A DNA stretch of 64,000 nucleotides, from the NCBI GenBank assembly GCA_022264855.1, contig JABYQU010000004.1:806001-870000 (forward strand), read 5' to 3'. The stretch comes from Lenzites betulinus. Taxonomy: Eukaryota; Basidiomycota; Agaricomycetes; Polyporales; Polyporaceae. Shown here in pieces: positions 1 through 10,388 of the stretch (positions are counted from its first letter, which is position 1; every line of letters begins with the position of its first letter). The notes beneath the pieces were generated by a model, which searched no databases, was not told where the DNA came from, and was given only the letters and a program-made list of their open reading frames with translations. The translations under genes were made by a program, and so were the position numbers.

Positions 1-48
1 CAGAGTCCTCTGCCCAACCTTTGAACGAAACAAGAAGATCCAACCAAC

Positions 49-1565
49 ATGGCGCCGCCCGAAGTGTACTCTCTCAGCCAACAGACCCCGGTCACTTGCC
101 ATGCTTTCAATGCGGATCGCTCCCGTATGCCGATATTCTATCTTGAGGTCTTCCTCGCCCTGACTGACTGTCCACCGTCCCACAGAGGTCGCGGTCAGCT
201 TGAACTCCCATGAAGTGCTCATCTACGCGCGCGAGGGCAATGACTGGAAGCTCACCGATACGCTCACCGAGGTGCGTTCGCGCTCCTCACATCGCGGCCC
301 CTGCCTAACGTTCACCTCTCCCGCGGGGTGTATCAGCATGACAAACAAGTGACCTCCATCGACTGGGCACCGAAGTCCAATCGCATCGTCACCTCCGCCC
401 AGGACAGAAACGCGTATGTGTGGCAGCAGACCCCCGACGTGCAGACCGGGCATATGGTCTGGAAGCCCACCCTCGTGCTCCTGCGGGTCAACCGTGCTGC
501 TACGTACGTCCGCTGGAGCCCCAACGAGGACAAGTTCGCCGTCGCGAGCGGAGCTCGGTATGTCGTATCCCACCACTCGGACGAGCAGCCCTGACCGCGA
601 TATACAGTGCGATTGCGATCTGCTCCTTCGACCCTGAGGGCGATTGGTGGGTGTCGCGTCTGCTCAAGAAGCCTATCAGGTCGACGGTTCTGTCTATCGA
701 CTGGCACCCGAACAATGTCCTTCTTGCCGCTGGTAGCGCAGACATGAAGGCCCGCGTCTTCTCTGCCTACATCAAGGACGTGGACAAGAGGTGCGCAGAA
801 TCATGATGATGTCTCGCGATGGTTTCTTTAACAAATGTTCAGGCCTGCGGCGACCGTTTGGGGCGAGAAACTCCCCTTCAACACCATCTGCGGCGAGTAT
901 CAAAGCCCCTCCGGTGGCTGGGTCCACGGTGTCGCGTTCTCACCTTCGGGTGATGTGCTCGCCTTCGCCAGTATGTGCATTCAGATCATTCTTCATAACA
1001 AACGTATCTGATGTCATCACGCTCAGGCCACGACAGTACCGTCTCCATCGTATACCCCGGCGGGCCCGCCATCTACACGATCAAGATGTCGACCCTTCCT
1101 CTGGTCACTCTGGCATGGACCACCGAGGACTCACTCATCGCGGCGGGTCACGACTGCCAGCCGCTAGTTTTCTCCGGCAACGAAGGCGGCTGGGAGCTCG
1201 TGGGGAGCCTCGACGACCCGCAGGCCAACAAGGCCGCTGGCGGGGCGCGCTCCGGTTTCGGAAACGCCTCTCCCGTGGGCCGTCTGAACAGCGCGGCCTT
1301 CAACACCTTCCGGAACGCCGCCGAGCGCGGCATCTCCAACGTGCCCGGGTCGCCCACCACGGGGCCGTCCTCGGAGTCCGAGCTCTTCACCGTGCACCAG
1401 AACACGATCACGAGCGTACGCCCGTACGCGGGTGCCCGTGGCAACGTCACGAAAGTGAGCACGTCGGGCGTCGACGGGAAGCTGGTCGTGTGGGACACCA
1501 GCGTCGTCACGCCGATCGGCGCAACGGGTCTCGCGGGGAAGCTGGGCAAGGTGCAGCTGCGGTGA
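49..1565 (+). CDS. ARC40: Arp2/3 complex subunit 1 (ARPC1/ARC40), WD40 protein
   Basis: WD40 beta-propeller subunit of the actin-nucleating Arp2/3 complex, acting at cortical actin patches and in endocytosis. The first ATG ([20 protein letters not shown]) opens the protein. An intron of 125-185 restores [13 protein letters not shown]. Later exons carry family blocks: [71 protein letters not shown] and [20 protein letters not shown], all close to animal ARPC1. The last exon includes the longer loop with [20 protein letters not shown] and ends [17 protein letters not shown]. About six exons with 50-60 bp introns. It converges on DAD3, with 94 bp between the stop codons. The family call is firm; exact internal splice sites are by eye. 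Confidence 0.95.
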
Positions 1566-1659
1566 ACGCGTAACAATACAATGATGTAGCATAGAGACAA
1601 GCACGAGGATGTGGGGAGTGTGGAACGTGGAATGCGCAAGGGGGGCCGGTATGTCAATG

Positions 1660-2096
1660 TTAACGCCGGACGGTATCATCTGCTGTGGTATCTGCGTATC
1701 CGGAGGACGCGTCGGCCAAAGGCTGCTCGTTGATTACGGCCCACACGGAAGCTTTGAACTGCGTGACGCGAACCAAACCTTGAGTTTGTTGCTATCCGTA
1801 TCTGCCAGGGAACGCGTGCGTACCAGTGTCAAGACCAGGCCCATCTTCACTTCCAGCGCGCGCAGCTGCTGCAGCAACTTCTCGTCCGGAGCTTCGCTTA
1901 CGCGGCGCGTCTCTGCAATCAGCTGAGCCACATTTCAGAACAGATATGAATGAACGGCACGGAGAGGACGCACCTCCTTCACGTTCTGCGATAGCTTGGC
2001 GTATTGCCACAAGACCTCTGCCTCCAGTTCGGACAGGTTGGGGTGGCCCTCGTACGGGTTTGCCTCGAACACGCTGCTTGACAGTACACTGGACAT
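1660..2096 (-). CDS. DAD3: DASH/Dam1 complex subunit Dad3
   Basis: Small subunit of the DASH (Dam1) ring that couples kinetochores to spindle microtubules. Three exons join in phase: 2096-1974, 1922-1824 and 1758-1660, giving 106 aa. Exon 1 has the Dad3 signature NPYEGHPNLSELEAEVLWQY. Exon 2 has LIAETRRVSEAPDEKLLQQL and ELEVKMGLVLTL. Exon 3 begins FKASVWAVINEQ, the family's conserved C-terminal block, and ends TVRR. Without the second intron the frame runs on into an unrelated tail, so the spliced model is preferred. The start at 2096 is chosen because the in-frame ATG at 2129 adds a stretch not typical of the family. Length fits fungal Dad3. Confidence 0.92.
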
Positions 2097-2411
2097 GATG
2101 GTGGGCGATATCAGGATAGGGTGCTTCACATGAGCATAGAAGAGGGAACCCGAGAGTCAGCACGGTGGATGAGAGCAAGACGCGTTTCTGTCATTGGCGC
2201 GCGAGACGCGAGCACCCCGCGCGCTGTTAGTGGGCCCCGAATGTTGCATGCTACCCTGAAAGACTCTCTTCTTGTATCTTTTCATTCACGAATGCGATCG
2301 GCGCCTTTCCCTCTGTCGCATCCCGTCCGGTGTTCTGTCAGTCGACGCAACCCGGGCGGATGCAGCACTTCCCGGAGAGTCGTCGGAGAGCCGAAGGGGC
2401 CGTATGGCCCG

Positions 2412-2431
2412 GATTAGATTAGATTAGATTA
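2412..2431. repeat. GATTA pentanucleotide microsatellite, four copies
   Basis: Four perfect tandem copies of gatta lie in the 644-bp gap between DAD3 and the small membrane-protein gene, about 310 bp upstream of the latter's ATG. The rest of the gap is pyrimidine-rich and looks like promoter and 5' leader. Confidence 0.85.
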
Positions 2432-2739
2432 TGCAAGCAGTGACATTGATCCGCTATGGGCGTCTGACGTCTAGCCCCAGGACCCGCGACTCGGCGGCAC
2501 CTGGTGGCAGCAGCCTACAAATTCCCGCTTGCCCTCGAGACGTACCGGAGCTCGTGCTTATTTATCGCTTTCCTTCATTGCCTCCTCTCTTCATCTTCAT
2601 CCACCTCGTCCTCGACTCTTCCTCGCTCTCCTCGCTCTCCTCCCCTACCGCCCCGCCTCCGCGTTCGCCGTTCCTCTGCGCCCCACCACCCAGGTCCGCC
2701 GACAGGCACATAATCCCTCCATCCACCCACCCCTCTACG

Positions 2740-2994
2740 ATGCCTCTCGGCCCGACCGCCTCCCGCCTGCTGCCCTACCTGAACTTCACGATCGCGACCG
2801 CCGCGCTCGCCTTCCAGACGACGGTGCTCTACCCGTGGCACCACGAGCTCGACGCGGAGTTCAAGCGGCTCAAGGAGGACCAGCGGCGCATGCTCAAGGA
2901 GCTGCACGACGCGAAGCTCGAGCGCATCGCGCAGGTCGAGTCCAAGATCACCCTGCTCGACCACAAGCTGCGCGCGCTCACGCTCAAGCCCTGA
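2740..2994 (+). CDS. Small single-pass membrane protein with coiled coil, unknown
   Basis: An 84-aa intronless protein starting MPLGPTASRLLPYLNFTIAT. Residues about 10-35 form one hydrophobic segment (LPYLNFTIATAALAFQTTVL) followed by YPWHHELD. The rest (about 38-80) is a charged helix with heptad-like spacing (EFKRLKEDQRRMLKELHDAK, then AQVESKITLLDHKLRALTLK). Codons are strongly GC-ending, unlike the upstream part of the same open frame (from 2431), which is low-complexity leader; hence the ATG at 2740. One N-terminal membrane anchor plus a short coiled coil suggests a small organelle or inner-membrane protein, but I do not recognise the family. Confidence 0.7.
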   Translation: MPLGPTASRLLPYLNFTIATAALAFQTTVLYPWHHELDAEFKRLKEDQRRMLKELHDAKLERIAQVESKITLLDHKLRALTLKP

Positions 2995-5367
2995 GGCCTG
3001 AGGACGAGGATGCTCGGGGCCGCTGATAGAGACAGTGCTACTTGTGAGCAGGGCGGAGGGCGAGGGCGTTACAGTGCTGCTGCTAATAGTGGGCTAATGT
3101 GCAGTTTACGGTATTCGCCGAGTCCGGAACACTACCACCACCGCCTCCCCCACGTCGATACCTTATATCCAGGGACTGCCTAGAGGAGACCGCGCGCCGC
3201 GATGCGTAGATATAGAGACGTTTACACTAGTAATACCTCGCCAGTGTGTAATAAGTGCGGAGAGAGAGGCGTTGGAAATTGTGAGTGACGCTCAGGCTGG
3301 CCAGGAGACGCCACAAAGCACTGTGAAGCCACCGACAGCCACCGACTAAAGCCGATAATTGGGCGCTTGAGAGAAGTTTCGTCCCTGCCCTGTTCTACTG
3401 TACCTCCGTTCTGCTTGAGTAAACCTACGACTAGTCGGAAGCTTGGCGAATACTACTTATAACCAAGAGCTTCGGGACTTCTCGGGCAGACTGCATGATC
3501 TGCGCCGTAGAGCTGGCATCCTCAATAATGTGTCCTTGCTGGACGCAATATATCTGAGGCTTTCCTGGGGATCTACATCTGAACATTATTGTGCCAGGCT
3601 CGCTGCAGACGTCGAAAAAACATTCTTCGTCTCGCTACGCATATGCGTCCTCTCTATACACACGAGTGCCAAATACGCACCGTACATAACATATGTGAGT
3701 CCCGTCTACATGTGCATGCAGTCTCGACCATCCACCGCGGCCATCACGTACAGCCCGCGCATCCCTCGAAGCCCTTCTCCTCACTGCGGCTGTCAGCCCT
3801 GTCCAACGCGCTGACAGTGACTCGCACCGGCGTGCGTCGTACGTGATATGCAATGCACGCCAGTGCGCCTCACCGACACGGAAGGAGCCTCCTCTTCCAA
3901 ACAGACACCCTAGCGCCCTGCTATGTGGGTTCCTCATGGCCTCCAGGCCTCCGCAGCGGCTCGCCCGCTACCGTCCATTCCACACAGGCGGAGGCGCGGC
4001 ACACATGCATGACACGCAAGCCGACGCCCCCTGCGCCAACTTAGGTGCCTGTTATGGGCGGGCGTCGCCATATCGGGACTCGCACGCAGCCGCTGCGCCT
4101 CGCGGACGACGCGGCGCAATCATCATTAATGCATCCAAACCGCACGCCGGGCCCACATATGACGGCATATGCGTCTGTGTGCGTGGCGTGAACAGAGCAG
4201 CCTGCGATGCTGGTTCGGAGATCCCCTCGCCGGCTGACGGTGCCTTCCGCGAAGGCTGCTCCTTATTGTCTTTAGAGCGTCTGCGGCGGTACTAGTGATG
4301 CTAGCGAGTGGGTCCTCGGAGCCTGTGTGTGATGCTGACCTGGCGGGCAAACTTGAGGATTAAATGCGATCGCGTGCGCGCAAATATTGGGGAGTATTTC
4401 GTGGATATCTGGGGCATGCGTGCAGGAACGTTTGGATTGGACCCTCGGGTTGTAAGTCCGCGGTGCAAGCGCTCAGTTTTACGCTGCAGCCCGCAGGCCA
4501 TTCTAGCCAGGTCTTCACGCGTCCTGATGATGATGCGTAGAAGGATGATCATCAGATGTTGAGTCAACTTTCACAGTACGTCCTAAGTTCTGAGGCGGCC
4601 GATGATAGTGGGAGACCTCTAATGATGTGATTGGACGCAGGTTCTGTCGCTTGCCACAACAGAGGAACATGATGGAACTGACATTCGTTCGCTCTTTCTC
4701 AGACTCGATAAACAGCAGCCGATAACTCATCTCGGAATGTAGCTCACCGCCTCTGGCAGCAGCCTGATAGAGGATCGTTCAAATGGCAATCCCGACTACC
4801 TTGGTCTCCCATCACGGTGATTGACACAATGTCCGGCCGTCCTGAACATTGTCCTTCCCACCCGTCCCGGCGGCTGCTTCCCACCGTCCGCAGAGAACTC
4901 GACTACATTCGACGCCTCTTGTGGGCACTCCATTGTCAGCCGCCGGTCACGCTCGTGCGCATGATGATTGTCTGTGCGGCGGATCATCCCGAACTGTGCT
5001 TCTACGCGGCTGGCGCGGAGGAGACAACAAACGCAAGGACAGATCCGTCTGCGTAAGTTCCCATGCTTCGAAGGCGGGTCGAGATCTGTGGACAATGTTA
5101 CGTTAACCTCCTGCCTTTTTCGTGCCGCATGTTGTTAGACGGAGTGTCAAAACTATGGTTAGGTGCGTTACAACCGGAGTATCTTGGTGAATTCTGTTGG
5201 AATGGCTGATAAGTGGATTAAGGACAAGACATGCATCGACGCGCAATCCGAGCTCGATGTGCAAGGAAATCAGGTGCGAATACTGACGCTAAGCCAAGCG
5301 AGAGAGATGAGCACAGCGGCGCCACCAGATTGGGTGGGCTGTCGCAGGAAATGAAGTTCAGGACATA
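2995..5367. other. Gene-free stretch between small membrane-protein gene and Ngaro element
   Basis: About 2.4 kb with no open frame showing biased codons, a recognisable motif or a consistent exon chain. Short frames on both strands change composition abruptly and look random. Likely 3' UTR followed by old, decayed intergenic DNA. Confidence 0.5.
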
Positions 5368-5513
5368 CGAATTCTCGGGCCTTGCGCGCGAAGACACGGC
5401 GGGTCTTGCTGGAGCTAGGCAAACTCGGGTGTCTCCCCGGCGCTTGCGTGCGGATGGCCGCGCGGGCGTCTAGGGGGAGGCACCCAGTGCTGCATTTCCG
5501 AGACGAAACGGTA
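5368..5513 (-). repeat. Split direct repeat B2 (outer 3' end of Ngaro element)
   Basis: 146 bp identical to 5921-6066, same orientation. Begins cgaattctcgg and ends gacgaaacggta on the plus strand. The match stops abruptly at both ends, so 5368 is taken as the element's outer limit. It is separated from A2 by 71 bp that have no second copy. Confidence 0.9.
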
Positions 5514-5584
5514 CACCGGAACTAGTAGTGTACGTTACTAGTAAGGGAAATGGAAATAAATATGCATAAAGGGAGGGAAGGAGG

Positions 5585-5920
5585 GTAGCTAAAAACGCCT
5601 GGCAGCGACGAGGAGAAAGGTTCAGCTTCTCTCCAGAGAGCGAAGGTGGTCCCGCGCGAGGGACGAACAAAGGCTTACCTGGCAGCGACGAGGAGAAAGG
5701 TTAAGGGGCTTTCTCCCGCTGCCGGGCAAGAGTCCTCTGCGCGGCACAAATCGCCGGGACGGCGCCCAGAAAGGAAAACCGGGCGCGGCTCGCTGCCGGT
5801 GGCGCGAGACGTTGGAGGGGCCGGCACCTGGGAAGGGCGTCCAGGCGCGGTTCGCTGCCGCGTGCGGCGCGAGGCGGCTGCCCCTCCAATTCGACTTGTG
5901 TAAACGTACTTTAAACTCGA
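5585..5920 (-). repeat. Split direct repeat A2 of Ngaro element
   Basis: 336 bp identical to A1 at 10389-10724 (constant offset 4804). It abuts B1 directly at 5920/5921. It holds an internal 25-bp direct repeat (5598-5622 and 5678-5702), 80 bp apart, and several short complementary GC-rich blocks. An 85-codon open frame lies inside both A copies but is most likely fortuitous. Confidence 0.92.
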
Positions 5921-6066
5921 CGAATTCTCGGGCCTTGCGCGCGAAGACACGGCGGGTCTTGCTGGAGCTAGGCAAACTCGGGTGTCTCCCCGGCGCTTGC
6001 GTGCGGATGGCCGCGCGGGCGTCTAGGGGGAGGCACCCAGTGCTGCATTTCCGAGACGAAACGGTA
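5921..6066 (-). repeat. Split direct repeat B1 of Ngaro element
   Basis: 146 bp identical to B2 at 5368-5513. It touches A2, giving the B1-A2 junction expected for split direct repeats; the trinucleotide cga occurs on both sides of the joint, as expected for a strand-exchange core. The 187 bp from 6067 to 6253 are the element's 3' untranslated region after the recombinase stop. Confidence 0.92.
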
Positions 6067-6253
6067 AAGGTCTAAAGAATAAAATTGAGTCGGGAGATGG
6101 TAAGGAACATGGAAATGTATATGCTGCCGAGAGTTGAATCGAGGCTATAGAGGTGTGCGGGCGTAGAGTCGAAGACTGTCAGGAGTCGAGTCGGTAGCAG
6201 CGTAGAGTGTGGGGGGGGTTGTGTCGGGAACGCGAGGCATGGGGAGAGTGAGT

Positions 6254-7288
6254 CTATTCGCTGGGAGCAGGCCCGGCGAGAGGTGCGACGCCGGCACCGT
6301 CATGCAGCGATCGACCGTCGGCGAGCATAGCGCTGAGTAGCGCTGGGTGTTTGCGGATGTAAACCAGCCAGGCGTCGGAGGACCAGCGCCCAAGGGCTTG
6401 AATTGTCGCAGGTGGGACGCCAGCGGCAGCGAGGGACGTCGCACCGCCAGCGCGCATCGAATGGCCCGAGATGTCGCGAGGGAAGATGGCGCGCAGGCGG
6501 CGCATAAACCAGGAGCGCGTGGGCAGCCTTCCGTCAGCGCAAATCCAGAGTTCAGCGCGGAGAGGGAACCGATGGTCGCGGGTGTTGACGTATGCACTGA
6601 AGAAAGCGTGGGGGTCGGGTGCGCGAACGGAGCGTTTGATGAGGACACGGTTGCCCTCGAAAAATGCGTCTGCTTTGTGGGCAGGCAGGAGGTACTCGAA
6701 GGATGAGGGGGAGATCTTGACGGTGGTGCGCATGGTAAGCTTCCGATATGTCTGGAGGTTGGTGTCGTCGGGCCACACGAGTTCGCCGAGACGCAGCAGC
6801 GCGTGGAAACCAGTGAGGAGGATTGTCACGAATAGCTTGTCGTCATAGGATGGGGATGTACCGAAAGACGCGATGGCGCGCACGAGCTCGTCTCTCGAGA
6901 GAGCGCGCTTGCGGACCACGGGTTTGCTTCGGAGGCGTTTGAAACCCCGCATTGTGCGAGACACGAGGGGTGAAGCGCGGGCGGAGCGGACGTCGGGGTA
7001 GAAGGCCTCGAGTTCGCTGCATATGCCCGAAAGGTACGAGTCGACCGACCGCGGCTCGATATGGTGGCACATATAGGTTGCGAAAAGACTGAGTGTTTCG
7101 GCGGTAGGTTCGATTGGAAACGCGTGTAGGTGTGTGAAATTGATGTAACTGTTTAAGGCGGACGAGTATGCGAGTTTGGTGCTTGAGTCGAGGGCGTGTC
7201 CTAGTGCAATGGCGCGTTCATGCACTAGGCGTTCGAGGGTCCATGCCTGCCGTGGAGGCTGGCGGGCCCTGCGTGAGGAAGAGATCAT
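6254..7288 (-). CDS. Tyrosine recombinase of Ngaro element
   Basis: About 344 aa, starting MISSSRRARQPPRQ at 7288. It would integrate the element's circular DNA by strand exchange. The N-terminal half is the core-binding helical domain (STKLAYSSALNSYINF, SVDSYLSGICSELEAF). The catalytic half has the first Arg in HALLRLGELVW, the H-x-x-R box in SGHSMRAGGATSLAAAG, the conserved LGRWSSDAW and the nucleophile Tyr in WLVYIRKHP. The set R..HxxR..Y is complete, so the enzyme looks intact. The start overlaps the stop of the upstream RNase H frame in the string ATGA, suggesting re-initiation. An open frame continues upstream of 7288, but that part is a shadow of RNase H. Confidence 0.92.
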   Translation of the reverse strand: MISSSRRARQPPRQAWTLERLVHERAIALGHALDSSTKLAYSSALNSYINFTHLHAFPIEPTAETLSLFATYMCHHIEPRSVDSYLSGICSELEAFYPDVRSARASPLVSRTMRGFKRLRSKPVVRKRALSRDELVRAIASFGTSPSYDDKLFVTILLTGFHALLRLGELVWPDDTNLQTYRKLTMRTTVKISPSSFEYLLPAHKADAFFEGNRVLIKRSVRAPDPHAFFSAYVNTRDHRFPLRAELWICADGRLPTRSWFMRRLRAIFPRDISGHSMRAGGATSLAAAGVPPATIQALGRWSSDAWLVYIRKHPALLSAMLADGRSLHDGAGVAPLAGPAPSE

Positions 7289-9350
7289 GAGGCGACCGGC
7301 CCCAGCGCATCCTGCGGGGGTATGAGAGGTAGCAACGTGATGTTCGGGACGTGCTCGCGGACGAAATCTAGTCGTCCACGGGAGAGCGCGTCGGCGATCA
7401 CGTTGAGCGTGCCAGGGATGTGGTCGACGCGCACGTCGACACCACAATCGACCATGACGTCAATGGCACTCTTGAGGATGCCGTTGTAGCGGGGTGAGGC
7501 GCGGAGCGTATTGAAAATCGCAACGCTGTTGGAGTTATCGGAGAGGATGGCGAAACGCTTCACGAAACGCCCTGCTCGCCTCCATGCGCGGGCGCGGTGC
7601 ACAGCGGCGCAGATCGCCAAGGCCTCGAAGAAGAATATGGTGTTCGTCGGGGCCTCAAGTGGTAACTCGCAGTGAAATCCGAGTGACAGCCAGGGAAAAT
7701 AGATGCCCAGACCGACGCCGGAGGCGTCAGTGAGGGCGAATTCGTCGCCGAGCGCGCCTTGATCAAGGTCTGCCGGGTTCCAGGCTTCGCGTCGAGGAGG
7801 TGAACACCGGGTGCGCGTAGGACGTGCTTCTTGAGCCATTGCAAGTCGCGCACCACGGCTGCATTGACGTAGATGCCCGCACGGCGGTCGACTTTCCCAG
7901 ACATCTTCTCGTAGACGTTGGAGAGCGCGGGCTTAAGGAGAGGATAGACGTTGAACGCCCAGTTGGCGTAACCCGTGAAAGCTTGGAACTCCGCGAGGGA
8001 CCTCCTCCTGTTACCGGCAGTGAGTACGCAGAAGTCGTCAATGGCCGCGACCAGACGCTCGCGGCCTTCGGAGGGGAGCGTGACCGTCATGGCGTTGGGG
8101 TCGACTTCGAAACCGATGACTGGTAGAACGAGGCCGTGCAACTGCTTCGGCTGCTCGTGCGGAACTCCGAGTTCGTCCCATAGAGAGAGAAGGCGAGCTT
8201 GAGGCGTTGGGAAGTAACGCTGATAGGGTGGGTACCATTCAACGTCGCCTACGCGCGCGAAACCGAAGTCGTCATCGACGTAGTTGAATTTCTCGACTCC
8301 GGCCGCGTGTTGCGCAATCCAGCTCACGAGAGAGTCAAACGCGGCCCACACCCTGAGGGAGCCGCGCCCGCCGAAAAGGTTGCACCGATCGACGTGCCGG
8401 AAACCGTCGATAGTGACCACTTGCCGAATCTGCCAGTGGGGCGCTACCGGCATTCGGCGGTACGCTTGCGACACATCCGACTTCCACATTATGAAGTCGC
8501 TCGAGTCGCGGGTCCTAGCGCGACGCAGCGCAGAACCAAGTGCCGGTATGCCGTCGAGTACGGCGCCCTTGATCGCTTCAGGTCGGATCATTGAGTTGAG
8601 GGAGAAGAGACCGGCGCTCTGGTCGTTTACGAGGCGAAACTTGGAGGAGTGCGGTTTGGGCACGACATGTACGGGCATTGAGTACATCCCGGGTAAGAGA
8701 GCGGGTCCGAATGCGCAGGAGTAGCGGTCGAGAGATATCTCTTCGTCGCGCTGGTTGCGGAGGAAAGACGCGGCAGTCTCGTCCTGCGGGGCGGGTCGAC
8801 GCTCATCCCAGGTGTCCGGGTACTCGTCCGGTTTGGCGTCCGCGTACGGCCAGAATCCCTCGCGCAAGCTGCGCGTCACCGACCTGACGAAGGCTTGGTT
8901 GGGATGCGCCTGGAGAAGTTCCTCGAAACGCTCCACATTGATGGGTGTGACTATTTTGAATAAATGCGGATGGGCGCGTAAGGTTGCGTTCACCACCGCG
9001 TCCTCTCGCACTGCCTTGGGTACCTCCGGGACAGGCGCGTGAGTTAGGGACACGTCCGCGAAGCGCCGCGCGGGTGCACCCAGGTCGTCCCATACGAGAC
9101 CGCGGAGGAAAGCCGGTTGCGCGATGCTATCATGCGCTGCGCTGCGCGCTCTTAGTGCATTCGCGCTGCGTATGCTTCTCAGCTCCGCATCCGGCGCAGG
9201 CGTGATGGAAACGGCATTCGCTGGCCTTGTTGGGGCAGCCGTTCTCGCTGTTGTAGCGCCGGCATGCCTCTTTCTTGCGGCTGCTACCCTTCCCTCGTCG
9301 TCCTCCTCCGGAGGCGCTGGAGAGCGCGGGCGCTTCGATCCCATAGACAT
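7285..9350 (-). pseudogene. Reverse transcriptase-RNase H of Ngaro element, one-base frameshift
   Basis: Polymerase polyprotein. The likely start MSMGSKRPRSPAPPEEDD at 9350 overlaps Gag out of frame. RT blocks: FRLVNDQSAGLFSLNS, IMWKSDVSQAYRRMPV (first catalytic Asp), DRCNLFGGRGSLRVWAAFDS, FNYVDDDFGFA (YxDD box) and LHGLVLPVIGFEVDP. The frame breaks near 7780-7785, after HLLDAKP. RNase H then continues in another frame with EFALTDASGVGLGIYFPW, FFFEALAICAAVHRARAW, RFAILSDNSNSVAIFN and HIPGTLNVIADALSRG, ending at 7285. A single missing base would explain the break, so this copy is probably dead unless this is a sequencing error or a programmed shift. Every catalytic motif is otherwise present. 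Confidence 0.85.
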
Positions 9351-10353
9351 TCGCGCCACCAGCGTCGATGTATTGGAGTCGGAGATCTGCGAAGGCGGCG
9401 ACGTCCGTGAGTAGATAGCGCCGGGAGGATCCGACTCGCTTTCGGACGGCGCGGTCAAAGTCCATGACGCGTGAGTGAATAGCCGGCGCGAGGGCGCCGA
9501 AAAGCCCAATGACTTGCTCTCCGTAGGCATCGAGTTCTTCCCGCCGATGTGGGAAGGCGTAGGCGGTGGCGACAGAGGCTCTCTTCCAGGCATATACCCA
9601 GTCGCCGAAACACCCAACCTTCTTAGAAGGGACGGGCGCTCGGTAGGAGAATTCCAATTCGCCGATTCGCTCGGTGATCTTCTCATCTGGGCCGGAGGTG
9701 TAGCGCCCGGCGAAAACGTGGTCGAGGTCCACGGCCCGACCGGTGAGGATGTTCGTCCACTCTGCTTCAGGGAATTCTGGTACGGAAGCTGATGCGCTGA
9801 GATCTCGCCGTGCCTGAGTGAGGTCGTCTCCGTAGATTCGAATGAGTTCGAGTGTTCGGGCGATGCTAGGATCGAGTGTAGCCTCGAGGATGAAATCTGT
9901 AGCAGCCCAGGCATATGAGGAGGGGTCGACCTTAGCTCGCTTGGAGCGAGGCTCATCGGCGTCTTCACTGGATGCTCTGGACCTGTCCTGCGCGGACGGC
10001 TGCGAGAGTCTAGGTGTACCGTTCCTGCTTGATCCTTCTCGACCCGCTCCCTCGGTTCGCTCCTCGTGCTCTCCATGACCCCCTGCCCTTGATCCGGACT
10101 CCACGCGATGCGACCGGTCGATTTCGTCAAGCATGGCGAGATACGATTGAATAGGGGTAGAGTCGTAGGCGTCTCCGAGTTGCTGGGGCTCGGCGCCGAC
10201 GAGCTGAGTCGCGACATCAAGGACGGCTTGTGCCTTGCTGATGTCCCCGCTACGGTATTTGTCGACAGCGTGGGTACATGCCTCGACGATGAGCTGCGTT
10301 GCCGCGGTCGACCCGTTCTGTGCTTCGGGCGTCTGGCCATGCTCGGACATCAA
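9130..10353 (-). CDS. Gag-like nucleocapsid protein of Ngaro element
   Basis: 407 aa starting MMSEHGQTPEAQNGS, 35 bp inside repeat A1. The first half is helical and charged, with a nuclear-signal-like patch (EPRSKRAKVDPSSYAWAA). The middle has conserved-looking blocks (WTNILTGRAVDLDHVFAGRY, GCFGDWVYAWKRASV). The C-terminus binds nucleic acid: a CCCH-like finger (CRRYNSENGCPNKASECRFH) runs straight into a classic CCHC knuckle (CAGCGAEKHTQREC, C-x2-C-x4-H-x4-C). It is expected to package the element's RNA. Its last 221 bp overlap the RT frame. The reading frame is intact. Confidence 0.88.
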   Translation of the reverse strand: MMSEHGQTPEAQNGSTAATQLIVEACTHAVDKYRSGDISKAQAVLDVATQLVGAEPQQLGDAYDSTPIQSYLAMLDEIDRSHRVESGSRAGGHGEHEERTEGAGREGSSRNGTPRLSQPSAQDRSRASSEDADEPRSKRAKVDPSSYAWAATDFILEATLDPSIARTLELIRIYGDDLTQARRDLSASASVPEFPEAEWTNILTGRAVDLDHVFAGRYTSGPDEKITERIGELEFSYRAPVPSKKVGCFGDWVYAWKRASVATAYAFPHRREELDAYGEQVIGLFGALAPAIHSRVMDFDRAVRKRVGSSRRYLLTDVAAFADLRLQYIDAGGANVYGIEAPALSSASGGGRRGKGSSRKKEACRRYNSENGCPNKASECRFHHACAGCGAEKHTQRECTKSAQRSA

Positions 10354-10388
10354 CCAAATGATAAATTTAGATGGGAGCTTGCGACTTT

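Noticed and set aside
4230..4275. Similarity between cgcgaaggc..gctccttattg here and at 14998-15022
   Set aside because: Shared text is only about 20 bases with gaps; flanks do not match, so a repeat family is not supported by eye.
5646..5903. 85-codon frame inside both A repeats
   Set aside because: Present twice only because the repeat is duplicated; no protein-like features.
9351..10340. N-terminal third of a 926-codon minus-strand frame that includes RT
   Set aside because: It is the alternate frame of Gag; the polymerase part only becomes protein-like from about 9350.
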